Below, in pieces: positions 35,686 through 46,060 of a stretch of 64,000 bases of DNA. Each line of letters starts with the position of its first letter. Position 1 is the first letter of the stretch. The DNA lies in NCBI RefSeq assembly GCF_000186225.1, contig NC_014933.1, positions 3,596,001-3,660,000 of the forward strand, in the 5' to 3' direction. Made by a program: the position numbers and the translations under genes. Source of the DNA: Bacteroides helcogenes P 36-108 (GTDB taxonomy: Bacteria > Bacteroidota > Bacteroidia > Bacteroidales > Bacteroidaceae). Under the pieces are notes generated by a model that saw only the letters and a list, made by a program, of their open reading frames with translations, did not search any database and was not told the DNA's origin.

Positions 35686-38261
35686 AAGTTTGTATATACC
35701 TTATATCCGTGGGCAGGCACATTTACCTTTACACCCACAGTCTCATTCTTTCCACTAAAGTAATTGGTCCAATTTCCGACAGTTGCAGGAAAAGTGACAT
35801 CGGTAGTTGTCTGAGTAAAATTCCCTACTACCACCAGCTTCTTCCCCGTAATGCTCTCCACCGAAAGTGAACGTCCGTCAGCCCAATCAGAGACACTTAC
35901 TTTCCATTCAAAGATAGCACTGCCATCAAAGAGTTCAGGATGTGCATTACGCAATTTCATCAGACTCACATAAACAGCGTGCAATCCCTTGCGGTCGGCA
36001 TTGTCAAGATATTCCCAATGGAGAGGTTTCTTTCCGGTACGACCATTATACTCAATGGAGACATCATAACCCATTTCACCAAACTGCCAAATCATCTTCG
36101 GCCCCGGTACTGTAAGGAAGAAAGTCGTATTCAGTTCCAACTGATCTATACGGGAGGCAAGGCTTGTCTTCAACACGCCATCTCCCCACTGTGTCTGCTT
36201 ATATCCCATTCTTTCTTCATCGTGACTCTCCATGAAACCTACCCATGCAGGAGTTTTCTCATAAAGTCCACCAAACGAACTTTCAGAACTATACCCCATA
36301 GCAGCCTGACAATAGGCATTGTTCAAGTTACGCCACAAGTGCATTCCTTCGGTCGCCAGCTCTTTTTCTTCCTTTGAATCGCAGAAGTGCTCCAGAATAA
36401 CGTAAGCATCACTTTTTGCCTGCTTGATGGCGGCATAATAATCTTTCAGAATAGCCACACGGCTCTCATCATAATTAGATGCCGTACTTTCCGTAGAATT
36501 CTTCTGAGTGAAGCCTTTCGTCAAGTCAAAACGAAAACCATCCAACCTGTATTCACTGAGCAGAAACCGAAGATTGCGTTTTACAAACCTACGTACCAGC
36601 TCACTCTCATGATTGAAGTCATGGAAAACGCTGTAAGGATGAGGAGCAGTAGCATTGAAATAAGGATTATTACTTGCTGTCAGGTTCTTTTCACTATCCC
36701 AATAAAGCTTGGCAAAAGGATGATTTCCCGTAGCATGGTTATAAACTACATCAAGAATAACTGCCATACCTGCTTCGTGACAAGCGTCAATAAACTGCTT
36801 ATACATAATCTTTGTGCCATAGGCCTTGTCCATTGCGAAAAAGAAACAGGGATTATAGCCCCAACTATCATTTCCGTCAAACTCCTGCACAGGCATCAAC
36901 TCAATGGCATTCACCCCCATTTCTTTCAGATAAGAGAGTTTGGCCCTCGCACCGTTCAAGTCACCGGAAGAGGTAAAGTCGCGCAAATGCAACTCGTATA
37001 TTACCAACTGTTCCGGCCGATCTATCTTGAAATTACTCACCTTCCAATTATAGTTGTCTTTCTGAATCTTAAAGGTAGAGACAATGCCCTTTCCACCTTC
37101 GGGATAAGTTTTGCTTTCGCTGTAAGTAGAAACCGGAATATAGGAGTCATTGTCCGGATCCAGAATTTTCTCCGTATAGGCATCAGCCAGACGGATCGTT
37201 TTCCCTCCCCTCGTACCCACATAGTATTGAAAAGCATATTCTCTGCTTGCATCCAGTCCATTCAGCGTAATCCACCAACAGCCGGAAATATTATCACGAT
37301 ACATCTGTGCCTTCTCGTCATTGCCCAGTGTCCAGTTATTGAAGTCTCCCACTACATAAGCAAAGTCCTTATGACCTCCGTCTTTATCTTTGTCATACAG
37401 TACCAACGTCACCGTAGAATTGTTCACCACATTGATACCCTCCTCTACCCCAGAGGGTAAAGAGGCTGTTTTCACTTCACCGGGGATAAATCCCTCATAT
37501 TTGCTATCGGACACTTCCACAAAAGAGTCCATTTCCACACCCTTCCTGCTACCGTCTTTACTGCGAACTACAATTCCAAGCTGATTCACCGGTGTGGTTC
37601 CACTGCCAAACCACTCGCGGACATTTGGGCTTAACGTTATGCTCCACACATTGGATTCAGTAAAAGCCATCTTGCATTTGTCCTTATTCTCGCTCCACTC
37701 TGCCGGCACAAAAAGCCATGTACCTTCGCTCACTATGCCTATATGCATATACACATCACCGGTATATCCATAGAGAGCAGATTTGGTATCAGCTTTGAAG
37801 GTAATGGTGAGAGGATGGTCGGCATCAGGCTTTTCAGGAGAATAGCTCAATCCATCAGGCACTGCAATAGCATTTGCCGACTGAGTAACAGTAATCTGCT
37901 TACTCTTTGAACCAGATATGATATTTAATTGTGCAGTACGAGGATTACCGGTTTCATTTTTACCGACAGAAACCATGACCGTACCCTTTCCGGCCTTCCC
38001 TTCTTTCGGAGTAATGCTGCACCAACCGTTATCCACACCATTAATTGTTGCCGTCCATTGCTGTCCTGCCTCAAAACTGGCACTCTGCGAAGAAGCCGCC
38101 TCTCCGAAGCTAAAACCTTGTTCAAATATTATTTCACTTCCAGAGGCAGGAGCCAAAAATTCCTGCAACTCATCATTGCTATCGCCACATGACGCCAGCG
38201 ACAGGCTGAAGCATAAAAAATACCCCAAAAATAAGATAGTACGTCGCTTGATGATTTTCAT
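35682..38261 (-). CDS. Surface GH13 alpha-glucan hydrolase lipoprotein with BACON domain (SusG position)
   Basis: 859 residues from the ATG at 38261 (an earlier ATG at 38303 precedes a non-signal stretch). Lipobox LASC. Domains: BACON (about 30-118, ending KQITVTQSA), an all-beta module (about 125-250), a CBM48-like early-set domain (about 265-395, YVVGDFNNW) and a GH13 barrel. Catalytic residues: nucleophile D579 in DGFRFD, acid/base E624 in VILEH, and the Asp of ESHDEE. The barrel is pullulanase/amylase-like. It holds the place of susG at the end of a susCDEF operon but, unlike B. thetaiotaomicron SusG, has a BACON domain and is longer. It probably cuts starch at the cell surface. Confidence 0.9.
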   Translation of the reverse strand: MKIIKRRTILFLGYFLCFSLSLASCGDSNDELQEFLAPASGSEIIFEQGFSFGEAASSQSASFEAGQQWTATINGVDNGWCSITPKEGKAGKGTVMVSVGKNETGNPRTAQLNIISGSKSKQITVTQSANAIAVPDGLSYSPEKPDADHPLTITFKADTKSALYGYTGDVYMHIGIVSEGTWLFVPAEWSENKDKCKMAFTESNVWSITLSPNVREWFGSGTTPVNQLGIVVRSKDGSRKGVEMDSFVEVSDSKYEGFIPGEVKTASLPSGVEEGINVVNNSTVTLVLYDKDKDGGHKDFAYVVGDFNNWTLGNDEKAQMYRDNISGCWWITLNGLDASREYAFQYYVGTRGGKTIRLADAYTEKILDPDNDSYIPVSTYSESKTYPEGGKGIVSTFKIQKDNYNWKVSNFKIDRPEQLVIYELHLRDFTSSGDLNGARAKLSYLKEMGVNAIELMPVQEFDGNDSWGYNPCFFFAMDKAYGTKIMYKQFIDACHEAGMAVILDVVYNHATGNHPFAKLYWDSEKNLTASNNPYFNATAPHPYSVFHDFNHESELVRRFVKRNLRFLLSEYRLDGFRFDLTKGFTQKNSTESTASNYDESRVAILKDYYAAIKQAKSDAYVILEHFCDSKEEKELATEGMHLWRNLNNAYCQAAMGYSSESSFGGLYEKTPAWVGFMESHDEERMGYKQTQWGDGVLKTSLASRIDQLELNTTFFLTVPGPKMIWQFGEMGYDVSIEYNGRTGKKPLHWEYLDNADRKGLHAVYVSLMKLRNAHPELFDGSAIFEWKVSVSDWADGRSLSVESITGKKLVVVGNFTQTTTDVTFPATVGNWTNYFSGKNETVGVKVNVPAHGYKVYTNF

Positions 38262-38356
38262 ATTATTAAATTCTTCTAAGTTATCGTTGTACAAATGTAG
38301 CAAAAGTAACCTGCCCTCTTTTCAGAATGTGAGAGAAAGATGGCAGAAGATTACGA

Positions 38357-38367
38357 AAACGATTGCA
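38357..38367. promoter_or_regulatory. Half-match to the LacI-type operator upstream of the GH13 gene
   Basis: AAACGATTGCA is identical to the core and right half of the site upstream of susC (46061-46076). The left half is not kept. About 95 bases ahead of the GH13 start. Weak on its own; of interest because three copies of GCAATCGTTT fall in upstream regions of this locus. Confidence 0.35.
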
Positions 38368-38374
38368 AAAGAAA

Positions 38375-38410
38375 AAGAGGGCTGTCCAACGACAATCAGA
38401 CAGTCCTCTT
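38375..38410 (-). terminator. Hairpin after susF
   Basis: Arms 38375-38386 and 38399-38410 pair over 12 bases with one G-T pair (core AAGAGGG / TCCTCTT). It lies 20 bases beyond the susF stop and before the GH13 gene, so it may attenuate GH13 expression. Confidence 0.65.
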
Positions 38411-38429
38411 CCACATAAGCTTAGAATTG

Positions 38430-39914
38430 TTATCCTACAACCTTGAATACGAATTCGCCGGTAATATCGTTAAAAAACACATTGTAAGTACCTGCAGCAA
38501 TCTTCAAATTACCACTATTCTTAACTCCAACACCATAATTATCTACTGACAAATCATGAGACAAATCCTTACCCACACCCCAGTTTACATCCCAAACAGC
38601 ATTTGCACGGAACTTGATTCCACCGTCAGCACTGACAGCCAGTCCGGCTCCATGCCAATTATGAGGAGTAACCTCTGTCATGGCAAAATCACCGCCCCAA
38701 CCATTAAAGTCACCTATTAATCCAACTGTTTTATAAGAAACCGGAGATTGATTTTCCAACTTTGTCCAGGCATAAGTCATAGTAGAGAAGTCCACCTTAA
38801 AAGTATAATAAGCACCCTTTTCTGGACAAACAATAGCACCCGCACCTGTACCAGTCAAAGAACCAGAAGTTGAATTATCACCATCAACCGTTGCACCGAA
38901 ACAAGCATTCCAACTACCGAAATCACTACCTAACCATAGTTTCAAGTTTGCATCATCCTTAAACTGGGTTGTATAAGAATGAATCATTGCCGATTGCGGA
39001 TAAAGCATACAAGTCTTGCCTTTTGTTGCATCAGCGTTCCATCCTTGCATTGCACCTACAATATAATATTCCGGAACAATTTCCTTGACCGTGTAAGTAT
39101 AGTCCATCATATTCAAAGTAATGCTATACATGCCAGCCTTCGCTATCTTGGCAGCCTTCACATCTCCCGTATTAATCAATGTACCATTCATGCTATCGTC
39201 ACCGTCAACTGTCACACCTACAACACCAGCTTGCCAAAGGCCGTTTTCAACACCGGCAGCATCAGCATCTACATTCCCCTGCGGGATAATCTTCCAATAA
39301 GTATCAGGCTTGGTCGTAGTAATCATCAAAGCAAACACAGGATCCTCGTAAACATCCTTTCCACTATGGTTAAACTTAATTATATCCTTAGCTTCCCATC
39401 CGGCCACACCTATCAGATAGTATGCATTCGAAATTACAGGAGCCTTCGGAGTAGCCTTGATAATAATCGGATCACAAGTCAGCAGTGAGGCCTGTCCATC
39501 TTTCATTAGGTTAGCATAAATCCGGGTATTTAAGGTGCGCTCTATCGGACGTTTGCCATAGCTATCTTCAATAATCTTTTGCAAATCAGCAGACGCAACT
39601 TTACCATTGGAAGCAGTATTCACTATAACAGCAGATGCACCATCAATGGCGTCCGGAGTTATTTCCAAACGGAAATTAGCAATCGAAGTTCCTTCAGGCA
39701 TATTGGCAGGAGTAGTATAAGTGAACACTACAACGGAATCGGCAGTAGCCAAATCTACTGCGGAAGCGGCTGAAGCATTGAAGCCCGGCAATGTAACGGC
39801 TTCTTCTTGCGGCCATCCCTGTGGAGCAGCCACGTCTTTATTGAAATCCTCGTCGCAAGAAACAGTAGTCAAAGCAACTGCGGCAAACAACGTATAGAAT
39901 AATATTTTCTTCAT
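38430..39914 (-). CDS. susF: SusF-like outer-membrane starch-binding lipoprotein
   Basis: 494 residues, close to the 485 of B. thetaiotaomicron SusF. Lipobox TVSC. An N-terminal Ig-like SusE/F domain (about 35-150) is followed by three related carbohydrate-binding modules, each with the pattern YYLIGVAGW / YYIVGAMQGW / VGLIGDFNGWGGDFAMT and a closing strand. These surface proteins hold starch near the cell with several binding sites but have no enzymatic activity. Fourth gene of the susC-D-E-F group, 87 bases after susE. Confidence 0.88.
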   Translation of the reverse strand: MKKILFYTLFAAVALTTVSCDEDFNKDVAAPQGWPQEEAVTLPGFNASAASAVDLATADSVVVFTYTTPANMPEGTSIANFRLEITPDAIDGASAVIVNTASNGKVASADLQKIIEDSYGKRPIERTLNTRIYANLMKDGQASLLTCDPIIIKATPKAPVISNAYYLIGVAGWEAKDIIKFNHSGKDVYEDPVFALMITTTKPDTYWKIIPQGNVDADAAGVENGLWQAGVVGVTVDGDDSMNGTLINTGDVKAAKIAKAGMYSITLNMMDYTYTVKEIVPEYYIVGAMQGWNADATKGKTCMLYPQSAMIHSYTTQFKDDANLKLWLGSDFGSWNACFGATVDGDNSTSGSLTGTGAGAIVCPEKGAYYTFKVDFSTMTYAWTKLENQSPVSYKTVGLIGDFNGWGGDFAMTEVTPHNWHGAGLAVSADGGIKFRANAVWDVNWGVGKDLSHDLSVDNYGVGVKNSGNLKIAAGTYNVFFNDITGEFVFKVVG

Positions 39915-40001
39915 ACTCTTTTTCTTTTATCAGATTTATTATATTTCAGGATTACCTGCGGGACGGACGATTACACCTATCCTGTAAGCATTTCCTTTTC
40001 T

Positions 40002-41141
40002 TTATTCAATCTTACCGGTTCCGTTTGTAAAGTTCAGGTATAATTTCTGTCCGGTTTTTGAAGTAACACGGTCTAAGTCTCCACCGGCCGCACGGTATGT
40101 CAACTTCTCTCCGAATACCATAAACTCTGATTTCCACCAATCGAAACCATCAATCTTGACGTAAGCACGAGGTCCTTCGGCTGCATCAGCCGCAAAAGCA
40201 GGTGAAACGAAAGATTCGTCAGCCTTTGCAGGTATTGTAAACTTCCAGCCATCGAGGCATTCTGTCCAATCACCACCATCTTTTATTACCCCACCGATCA
40301 ACCATACTGCCGGTTCATTAAACTCAATAGTATATTCTATGTTACGACCATTAACCGCAGAACGGATAACAACCAAATACCAGCCCGCTTTAGCAATGCC
40401 AATATTGCCGTCACTATCAGATACACCTGCTCCATAATTATCTACCGTCTTACAACCCGCATAGCCTATTTCATTTTTGTCCCAAGCCGTAGCTGTATTG
40501 AATTTTATACCACCTTCTGGCAGATAAACCATACGCCAGAAAGTACCGGTAGTGCCGTCATGGCAAGGAATCATGTCTGCAGCCTTGCCCCAATCCCAAC
40601 TACAAAACTCACCAATCAAGTAAAGCTTCGTAGGTAACTTGACAGGAGGTAATGCAAATTCAGTTCTCACAGACGGGAATTCAACCACATTCGAAGTGAT
40701 TGAGGAAATTGTTTCTGTAGCCGAACTCAATTCTGCAATGACACGGACATACAAAGAGGTAGTCAAAGGGAAATCTGTTTCCAATTTACCTTGGGCAACA
40801 GCCATATTAGTGACTGCCAAAGCCATTTCAGAAGCATCAACTGCCATCTTGGCTGTCGTATATTTGGTATCAAGCTTTATGGATTCTTTAAAATCCTTCG
40901 TAAGAGATGTCTCCACTGAATAGATAGTAGGAGCTGTATAGCCGAAATCTGGTTGAGAACAAGTTAATTCCACCGACTTGGAATTTGCCAAATCATAGGT
41001 TGTATTGACATAGGCCGGAGTGTTCAACACAAAAGTTGTAGGTTCCTGCAAGACAGGATTAGAGTCTCTGTCCGAATTACAAGCCGAGAAAGAAGTCAGC
41101 CCGGCAAGCAGCAATGTATAATATATTGAAATTCTTTTCAT
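40002..41141 (-). CDS. susE: SusE-like outer-membrane starch-binding lipoprotein
   Basis: 379 residues, near the 387 of B. thetaiotaomicron SusE. Lipobox FSAC. The N-terminus TTFVLNTPAYVNTTYDL is the SusE signature; the rest is an Ig-like domain and two starch-binding modules (LYLIGEFCSWDWG and VWLIGGVIKDGG). It binds starch at the surface together with SusD and SusF. It starts 30 bases after the susD stop. Confidence 0.9.
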   Translation of the reverse strand: MKRISIYYTLLLAGLTSFSACNSDRDSNPVLQEPTTFVLNTPAYVNTTYDLANSKSVELTCSQPDFGYTAPTIYSVETSLTKDFKESIKLDTKYTTAKMAVDASEMALAVTNMAVAQGKLETDFPLTTSLYVRVIAELSSATETISSITSNVVEFPSVRTEFALPPVKLPTKLYLIGEFCSWDWGKAADMIPCHDGTTGTFWRMVYLPEGGIKFNTATAWDKNEIGYAGCKTVDNYGAGVSDSDGNIGIAKAGWYLVVIRSAVNGRNIEYTIEFNEPAVWLIGGVIKDGGDWTECLDGWKFTIPAKADESFVSPAFAADAAEGPRAYVKIDGFDWWKSEFMVFGEKLTYRAAGGDLDRVTSKTGQKLYLNFTNGTGKIE

Positions 41142-41171
41142 ATTGTTCAGTCTTTATAGATGAAGCATTTA

Positions 41172-42782
41172 TTAATAACCGGGATTCTGTACAAGGTTCG
41201 GATTGGCATTCAAATCGGTATCAGGAATAGCAAAAACATTCAGATTTGCACTAAAGTTCGTACCTTCTTTTACGCCCCCCTTCCATTGCCATTTATAGTC
41301 TGAAGCACCACCAAACTTACCAAAACGAATCAAATCTACACGGCGACGACCTTCAAAGAAGAACTCACGAGCCCACTCATCCAAAATCTCATTCAGAGAG
41401 TAAGAACTTTTAGTAGTGGTATTGGCACGAGTACGGATTTCATTGATGGCAGCAGCACCTTCTGCCGTAGTGATTCCTCCATTCTGGCGGGCAGTGGCCT
41501 CAGCATAAGTCAACCAAGCCTCAGCCGCACGCATCAGAAAGAAATCAGAATCAGGAAAACCGGAATTATGAGTTGCACCGCCATCCGAATAATAATTGGT
41601 AAATTTTGTACAAGAAAAGCCTTTTTCAAAAACTGCCGTCTCATCAATATCCAAAGTACGTCCCTTGCTCCAGAAAAGAGCGCGGTCATCTTTGGCCGCT
41701 TTCAGAATAGCCCATGTATCTGCATCTTCAGGAATACCTCCATTAGGAAAGAACTTCTTTACCAAGTCCGGACGACAACGGTTACCTGCCCATTGCTTAC
41801 CAGCTACATTATTGGTAGAAGTCCCTACCAACTCCATATCATTCTTAAAAGTAGAAGCCATCAAAAACAGAGTAGTACCATAGCTTGCCGTAGTATTACC
41901 ATCTTGTAAAAGAGAAAGTATAGCTTCAGATGCAGCACCATTCTCGCCATTATCGCCCATAAATAGCATCTGATATGCACTCCACTGTCCCTTACCTGTT
42001 TTATGTAAAGTATAACCGGATTCCATCACCTTCTTTGCATATTCTGCAGCTTTACTCCATTGAGCAGTACCTGTATAAACCTCGGCATTCAAGTAAAGGC
42101 GTGCAAGCAACATCCAGCCAGCAGCTTGGTCGGCACGTCCGTAAGCATTACTCTTCGGCGCTTTCATGGCAGCTATACATCCATTCTCCCCGATCAGTTC
42201 GCTTTCTATAAAATTATACACGCTCTTACGATCTGCCTGTTGTGCAGCCGTAGGTGACACTTCTGTCAAAAAAGGAATATTTCCAAAACAATCCATCAAG
42301 TGATAATAGTAGAGAGCACGCAAGAAACGAACTTCCGCAGTCATTGCTGCATCATGATCCGAAGCCTGCGATAAATAAAAGTTACACATTGTAACACCGA
42401 AATAGAGACGATAATAAAAACCTTTCAGCATCGGATGACTGGCTCCCCACTGATTGAAATTGAAAGCAGGAATACCTTCATCACCCCAGTTACAGATAGA
42501 TTCATCTGTAGTCAGTTCATTAGCATTGAACAATTGCCGAACAAAGCCGGTCGTGCCGCCGTCCAGCCCATCAATATCACAGTCACCATCAGGACCGGTA
42601 TTACCAGCCAAAGCCATATTGGCATAACATTTAGTGAACAACGCATCATAATCAGGCGTCATATTCGTACTGGGATCAATAGGCGCAACGTCCAGATCGT
42701 TAACGCAAGAACCCAATCCAAGAGACAGGGAAAGTGCTGCCACCGGAACTATATGTTTGATATATTTAAAGCTCATATACAT
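41172..42782 (-). CDS. susD: SusD starch-binding outer-membrane lipoprotein
   Basis: 536 residues (551 in B. thetaiotaomicron). Lipobox LGSC, then CVNDLDVAPIDPSTN, close to the start of classic SusD. It keeps the family motifs EVRFLRALYYYHLMDCFGNIPF, GRADQAAGWMLLARLYLNAEVYTGTAQ and DEWAREFFFEGRRRVDLIRFG and the ending NPNLVQNPGY. Its similarity to B. thetaiotaomicron SusD is high enough to recognise it as the starch-type SusD rather than a generic one. It forms the lid of SusC. A Met at residue 3 is an alternative start. It starts 13 bases after susC. Confidence 0.93.
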   Translation of the reverse strand: MYMSFKYIKHIVPVAALSLSLGLGSCVNDLDVAPIDPSTNMTPDYDALFTKCYANMALAGNTGPDGDCDIDGLDGGTTGFVRQLFNANELTTDESICNWGDEGIPAFNFNQWGASHPMLKGFYYRLYFGVTMCNFYLSQASDHDAAMTAEVRFLRALYYYHLMDCFGNIPFLTEVSPTAAQQADRKSVYNFIESELIGENGCIAAMKAPKSNAYGRADQAAGWMLLARLYLNAEVYTGTAQWSKAAEYAKKVMESGYTLHKTGKGQWSAYQMLFMGDNGENGAASEAILSLLQDGNTTASYGTTLFLMASTFKNDMELVGTSTNNVAGKQWAGNRCRPDLVKKFFPNGGIPEDADTWAILKAAKDDRALFWSKGRTLDIDETAVFEKGFSCTKFTNYYSDGGATHNSGFPDSDFFLMRAAEAWLTYAEATARQNGGITTAEGAAAINEIRTRANTTTKSSYSLNEILDEWAREFFFEGRRRVDLIRFGKFGGASDYKWQWKGGVKEGTNFSANLNVFAIPDTDLNANPNLVQNPGY

Positions 42783-42795
42783 ATTGTTTTTATGA

Positions 42796-45700
42796 TTAGA
42801 AATTAAGGGTCAATCCAAGTTGTGCTGTAAACGGACGGGGATATAAATTATTATCTATGCCACCAAATACTTCAGGGTCAATGCCCTTATAGTTAGTGAT
42901 AGTAAACACATTAGTCACCGCACCGTAAACACGTCCACCAAGCTTCGCCCCAAACAATTTGTCAAAACTATATCCCAATGTGATGTTGTCGCACTTCAGG
43001 AAAGTAGCATTCTGTACAAAGTAGTCGGACAACGTATTGTCATTGGTCTGCCATGCTTTGCCAAGAGCCATAGTCGGAATATTAACCATAAAGCCCAAAC
43101 GAGAAATGTTACCTTTATTGATATTACTTGAACCGGCTTCAAGGTCATTATATACATAATTGTTAAAACTTGCACGTAAAGAGAATCCAAAATCCCAATT
43201 CTTCCACATGACTTTTGAAGAAAGGCCTGCCATCCAAGGAGCAGCCGGACTTTTATAGAAATATTTGTCATCCTGATTAATAATGCCGTCACCATTACGA
43301 TCAACATAAGCACCTTCAATAGGTATACCATTTTTGTCATAAACCTGCTGGAACACATAGAATGAACTTGCTGGATGTCCTACGGCATGTGCCTGACAAT
43401 TGACACCTGTTCCGGCAGAAATACCACCCGTAGGGACAAAATAGCCTTCCTGACCAATCAGTTCCGTAATTTCATTATTATTATAAGTGCCATTAGCGGT
43501 GATTTCCCAAGAGAGGTCTTTTGTCTGAATAGGGCGATAAGTCAAAGCAATCTCTACACCGGTATTCTTCAAAGAGCCGATATTAGATGTCACCTGATTA
43601 CGGAAATTAGAACCAGCCGATACATACACCGTATTAAGCAAGTCGGTAGTCTTGCGATAATAGTAGTCAACGCTACCGCTTATCTTACCATTCAAGAAGC
43701 CAAAATCAAGGCCGGCATTATAGGTCGTAGTAGTTTCCCAAGTAAGGTTTTCATTATAAGCATTTGGACGATACATGATACCATTACTATCCAACAGAGG
43801 ATATGAACTACCGATTCCCGTACTTACATTATAAGAAGCAAAGTAATTATAGTCGCCAATACCTTCTTGCTGACCAGTCTGGCCATAGCCCAAACGAAGT
43901 TTCAAGTCAGAAAGCACATCTACATTTTTCAAGAAAGCTTCCTCCTTAAGTCTCCACCCGAAAGCAAAAGAGGGAAACAAAGCCCAATGGTCTTTAAAAC
44001 GGGAAGAACCGTCATAACGTACAGTAGCCGTCAACATATAGCGGTCAAGCAACGTATAATTGGCACGTCCGAAGAAAGAAACCAGATAGTTCTCACTCTT
44101 CCATACTTTGGCATCCTGGCGGAACTTTTCACCCGGAGTCACAGTGTTGGTACTTTGATAAAGCCCCCAACCATCTTTTTCACCTTTATGATAAAAGTGC
44201 TGCCACTCATAACCACCCATGATATCAAAGTGATGAGCATCGCTAAAATCCTTCGTATATTGGGCATAGGCATTGAACATTTTATTATATTTACTAATCT
44301 TCTCCCAACCGTTCCAGCCATAATAGTTACAATTGTTGTAAACAGATGACGGAGAAATCACCGTGGTCTGCTTACCGGTAGAGAAGTCGCCGCCAATATT
44401 CATGTGCAAATGCAAATCTTCAAAACCATGAATCTTGTAGTCTAATTCTGCATTACCAATGAATGATTTAGAGTTTGCCGTGTCATCCTTTTGATTTAAC
44501 AAAGAAACGGGATTCTTCGTAGCATCTTGGTTAGAAGTAACAGTCCAAGTAGGATCATGCAATGTTGTACCATCTGCTGTCCATTGGCTATAACCGCCGA
44601 ACCATTTCTGGAAGGTTTCACCGGAATTGTACACGGAGAAAGTAGGAATCATATAAACGGCCGCCCCGATAGCGCCGCCATCCGCATAACGGTTGTTGGC
44701 TATCATGCCCTTTGCATTCAAATTGATGGTCAAATGGTTATCAAAGAACTTAGGAGATGCACTGACAGTAGCCGTATAACGTTCAAAATTAGAAGTCTTC
44801 AAGATACCATTCTGATTGGTATATCCCAAAGACACGCGATAAGGCATATTCTTTAAGCCACCGGCAATCGTGATATTATGATCATGGCTAACGGCTGTCC
44901 GATAGATTTCGTTCTGCCAATCCGTACTGTTATAACGATAAGCCTCCCCCTCTTTAACGGCATTTGCCAAACTTATAATATTACCTTTATCATCCGTCAA
45001 AGCACCAGCCATCAACTTCCAAGGATCACTGCCTACACCATACATCTTTTCAATGAACTCACCATATTCCTGTCCATTCATCACATCAATGGTTCTCTTT
45101 TTAGTGCTGACGGAAATATTACCGTTGTAAGATATAGTAGGTTTAGAACCACTGCGGCCTTTTTTAGTAGTAATGATGATAACGCCATTAGAACCACGAG
45201 AACCATAGATCGCTGTCGCCGAAGCATCTTTCAACACGGTGAATGTTTCAATATCAGCAGGATTTACCATTGACAAAGGATTGGCAAGACCTTTAACTCC
45301 CTGATTATCCATAGCCAAACCATCAATTACCACCAATGGGTCATTGCTGGCATTCAAAGAAGAACCACCACGCACACGAATTGTAGCACCGCCACCAGGA
45401 GTACCACCGCCGGTGGTCACATTTACACCGGCAATCTTACCTTGCATCATGTCCTGGGCATTTGTAACCAGCCCCTTGTTCATCTCATCCGGCTTGATTG
45501 CTGTAACGGAGCCTGTCAAGTCATTCTTCTTCGCCGTACCGTAACCAATAACCACAACTTCACTCAGCAACTCTGCATCGTCCTGCAAAGTTACTATAAC
45601 AGAAGGGCCATTGACAACTACTTCCTGGGATTTGTAACCGATAAAAGAGACTATCAGCGTAGCACCCTTGCGCACGCTCAACGTAAAATTACCATCAAGG

Positions 45701-45882
45701 TCAGTGATTGTACCATTGGTAGTATTACCTTTTTCCACGACATTAGCACCTATCACCTCACCCACGGCATCTTTCACATGCCCTTTCACGGTGATGTTCT
45801 GTGCATAAACGCCAACTGACAAGAACAACCCTATAATCAGGGTAAGAATCGTTCGACAGATTCTAAGATTAACTTGCTTCAT
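42796..45882 (-). CDS. susC: SusC TonB-dependent starch oligosaccharide transporter
   Basis: 1028 residues. Signal peptide ending YAQ (about 28), N-terminal carboxypeptidase-regulatory-like extension (about 30-110), TonB-box-like SEVVVIGYGTAKKNDLTGSV, plug domain with GKIAGVNVTTGGGTPGGGATIRVRGGSS and DASATAIYGSRGSNGVIIITTKKG, then the beta-barrel ending LGLTLNF. Imports maltooligosaccharides captured by SusD. First gene of the susC-D-E-F-GH13 run; 240 bases lie between it and the GH53 gene, with two -7 candidates and the LacI-type operator. Confidence 0.95.
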   Translation of the reverse strand: MKQVNLRICRTILTLIIGLFLSVGVYAQNITVKGHVKDAVGEVIGANVVEKGNTTNGTITDLDGNFTLSVRKGATLIVSFIGYKSQEVVVNGPSVIVTLQDDAELLSEVVVIGYGTAKKNDLTGSVTAIKPDEMNKGLVTNAQDMMQGKIAGVNVTTGGGTPGGGATIRVRGGSSLNASNDPLVVIDGLAMDNQGVKGLANPLSMVNPADIETFTVLKDASATAIYGSRGSNGVIIITTKKGRSGSKPTISYNGNISVSTKKRTIDVMNGQEYGEFIEKMYGVGSDPWKLMAGALTDDKGNIISLANAVKEGEAYRYNSTDWQNEIYRTAVSHDHNITIAGGLKNMPYRVSLGYTNQNGILKTSNFERYTATVSASPKFFDNHLTINLNAKGMIANNRYADGGAIGAAVYMIPTFSVYNSGETFQKWFGGYSQWTADGTTLHDPTWTVTSNQDATKNPVSLLNQKDDTANSKSFIGNAELDYKIHGFEDLHLHMNIGGDFSTGKQTTVISPSSVYNNCNYYGWNGWEKISKYNKMFNAYAQYTKDFSDAHHFDIMGGYEWQHFYHKGEKDGWGLYQSTNTVTPGEKFRQDAKVWKSENYLVSFFGRANYTLLDRYMLTATVRYDGSSRFKDHWALFPSFAFGWRLKEEAFLKNVDVLSDLKLRLGYGQTGQQEGIGDYNYFASYNVSTGIGSSYPLLDSNGIMYRPNAYNENLTWETTTTYNAGLDFGFLNGKISGSVDYYYRKTTDLLNTVYVSAGSNFRNQVTSNIGSLKNTGVEIALTYRPIQTKDLSWEITANGTYNNNEITELIGQEGYFVPTGGISAGTGVNCQAHAVGHPASSFYVFQQVYDKNGIPIEGAYVDRNGDGIINQDDKYFYKSPAAPWMAGLSSKVMWKNWDFGFSLRASFNNYVYNDLEAGSSNINKGNISRLGFMVNIPTMALGKAWQTNDNTLSDYFVQNATFLKCDNITLGYSFDKLFGAKLGGRVYGAVTNVFTITNYKGIDPEVFGGIDNNLYPRPFTAQLGLTLNF

Positions 45883-45998
45883 GCATTTAATAAATTAAAG
45901 TTAACAATATTAATTACCTATATATTTCTCAAAAAACAAAATCACTTTCATGGTATCTGCTAAGGATGTTTTTCAAAAGTACCTATAGCATGACGAGA

Positions 45999-46006
45999 CA
46001 AAAATA
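45999..46006 (-). promoter_or_regulatory. Candidate -7 box for the susC operon
   Basis: The minus strand reads TATTTTTG (TAnnTTTG), giving a leader of about 110 bases. A second candidate, TACTTTTG, is at 45974-45981. The operator at 46061-46076 would then lie about 70-95 bases upstream of the start, a position more usual for activation than for blocking. Confidence 0.4.
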
Positions 46007-46060
46007 TCCTATATTTATTTAACAGAGATTAGGAACAGTGCTAAATATGCAGTTCCGGTG

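Noticed and set aside
36387..37460. 357-residue plus-strand ORF inside the GH13 gene
   Set aside because: Antisense shadow of a gene with clear catalytic motifs; its translation looks like random composition.
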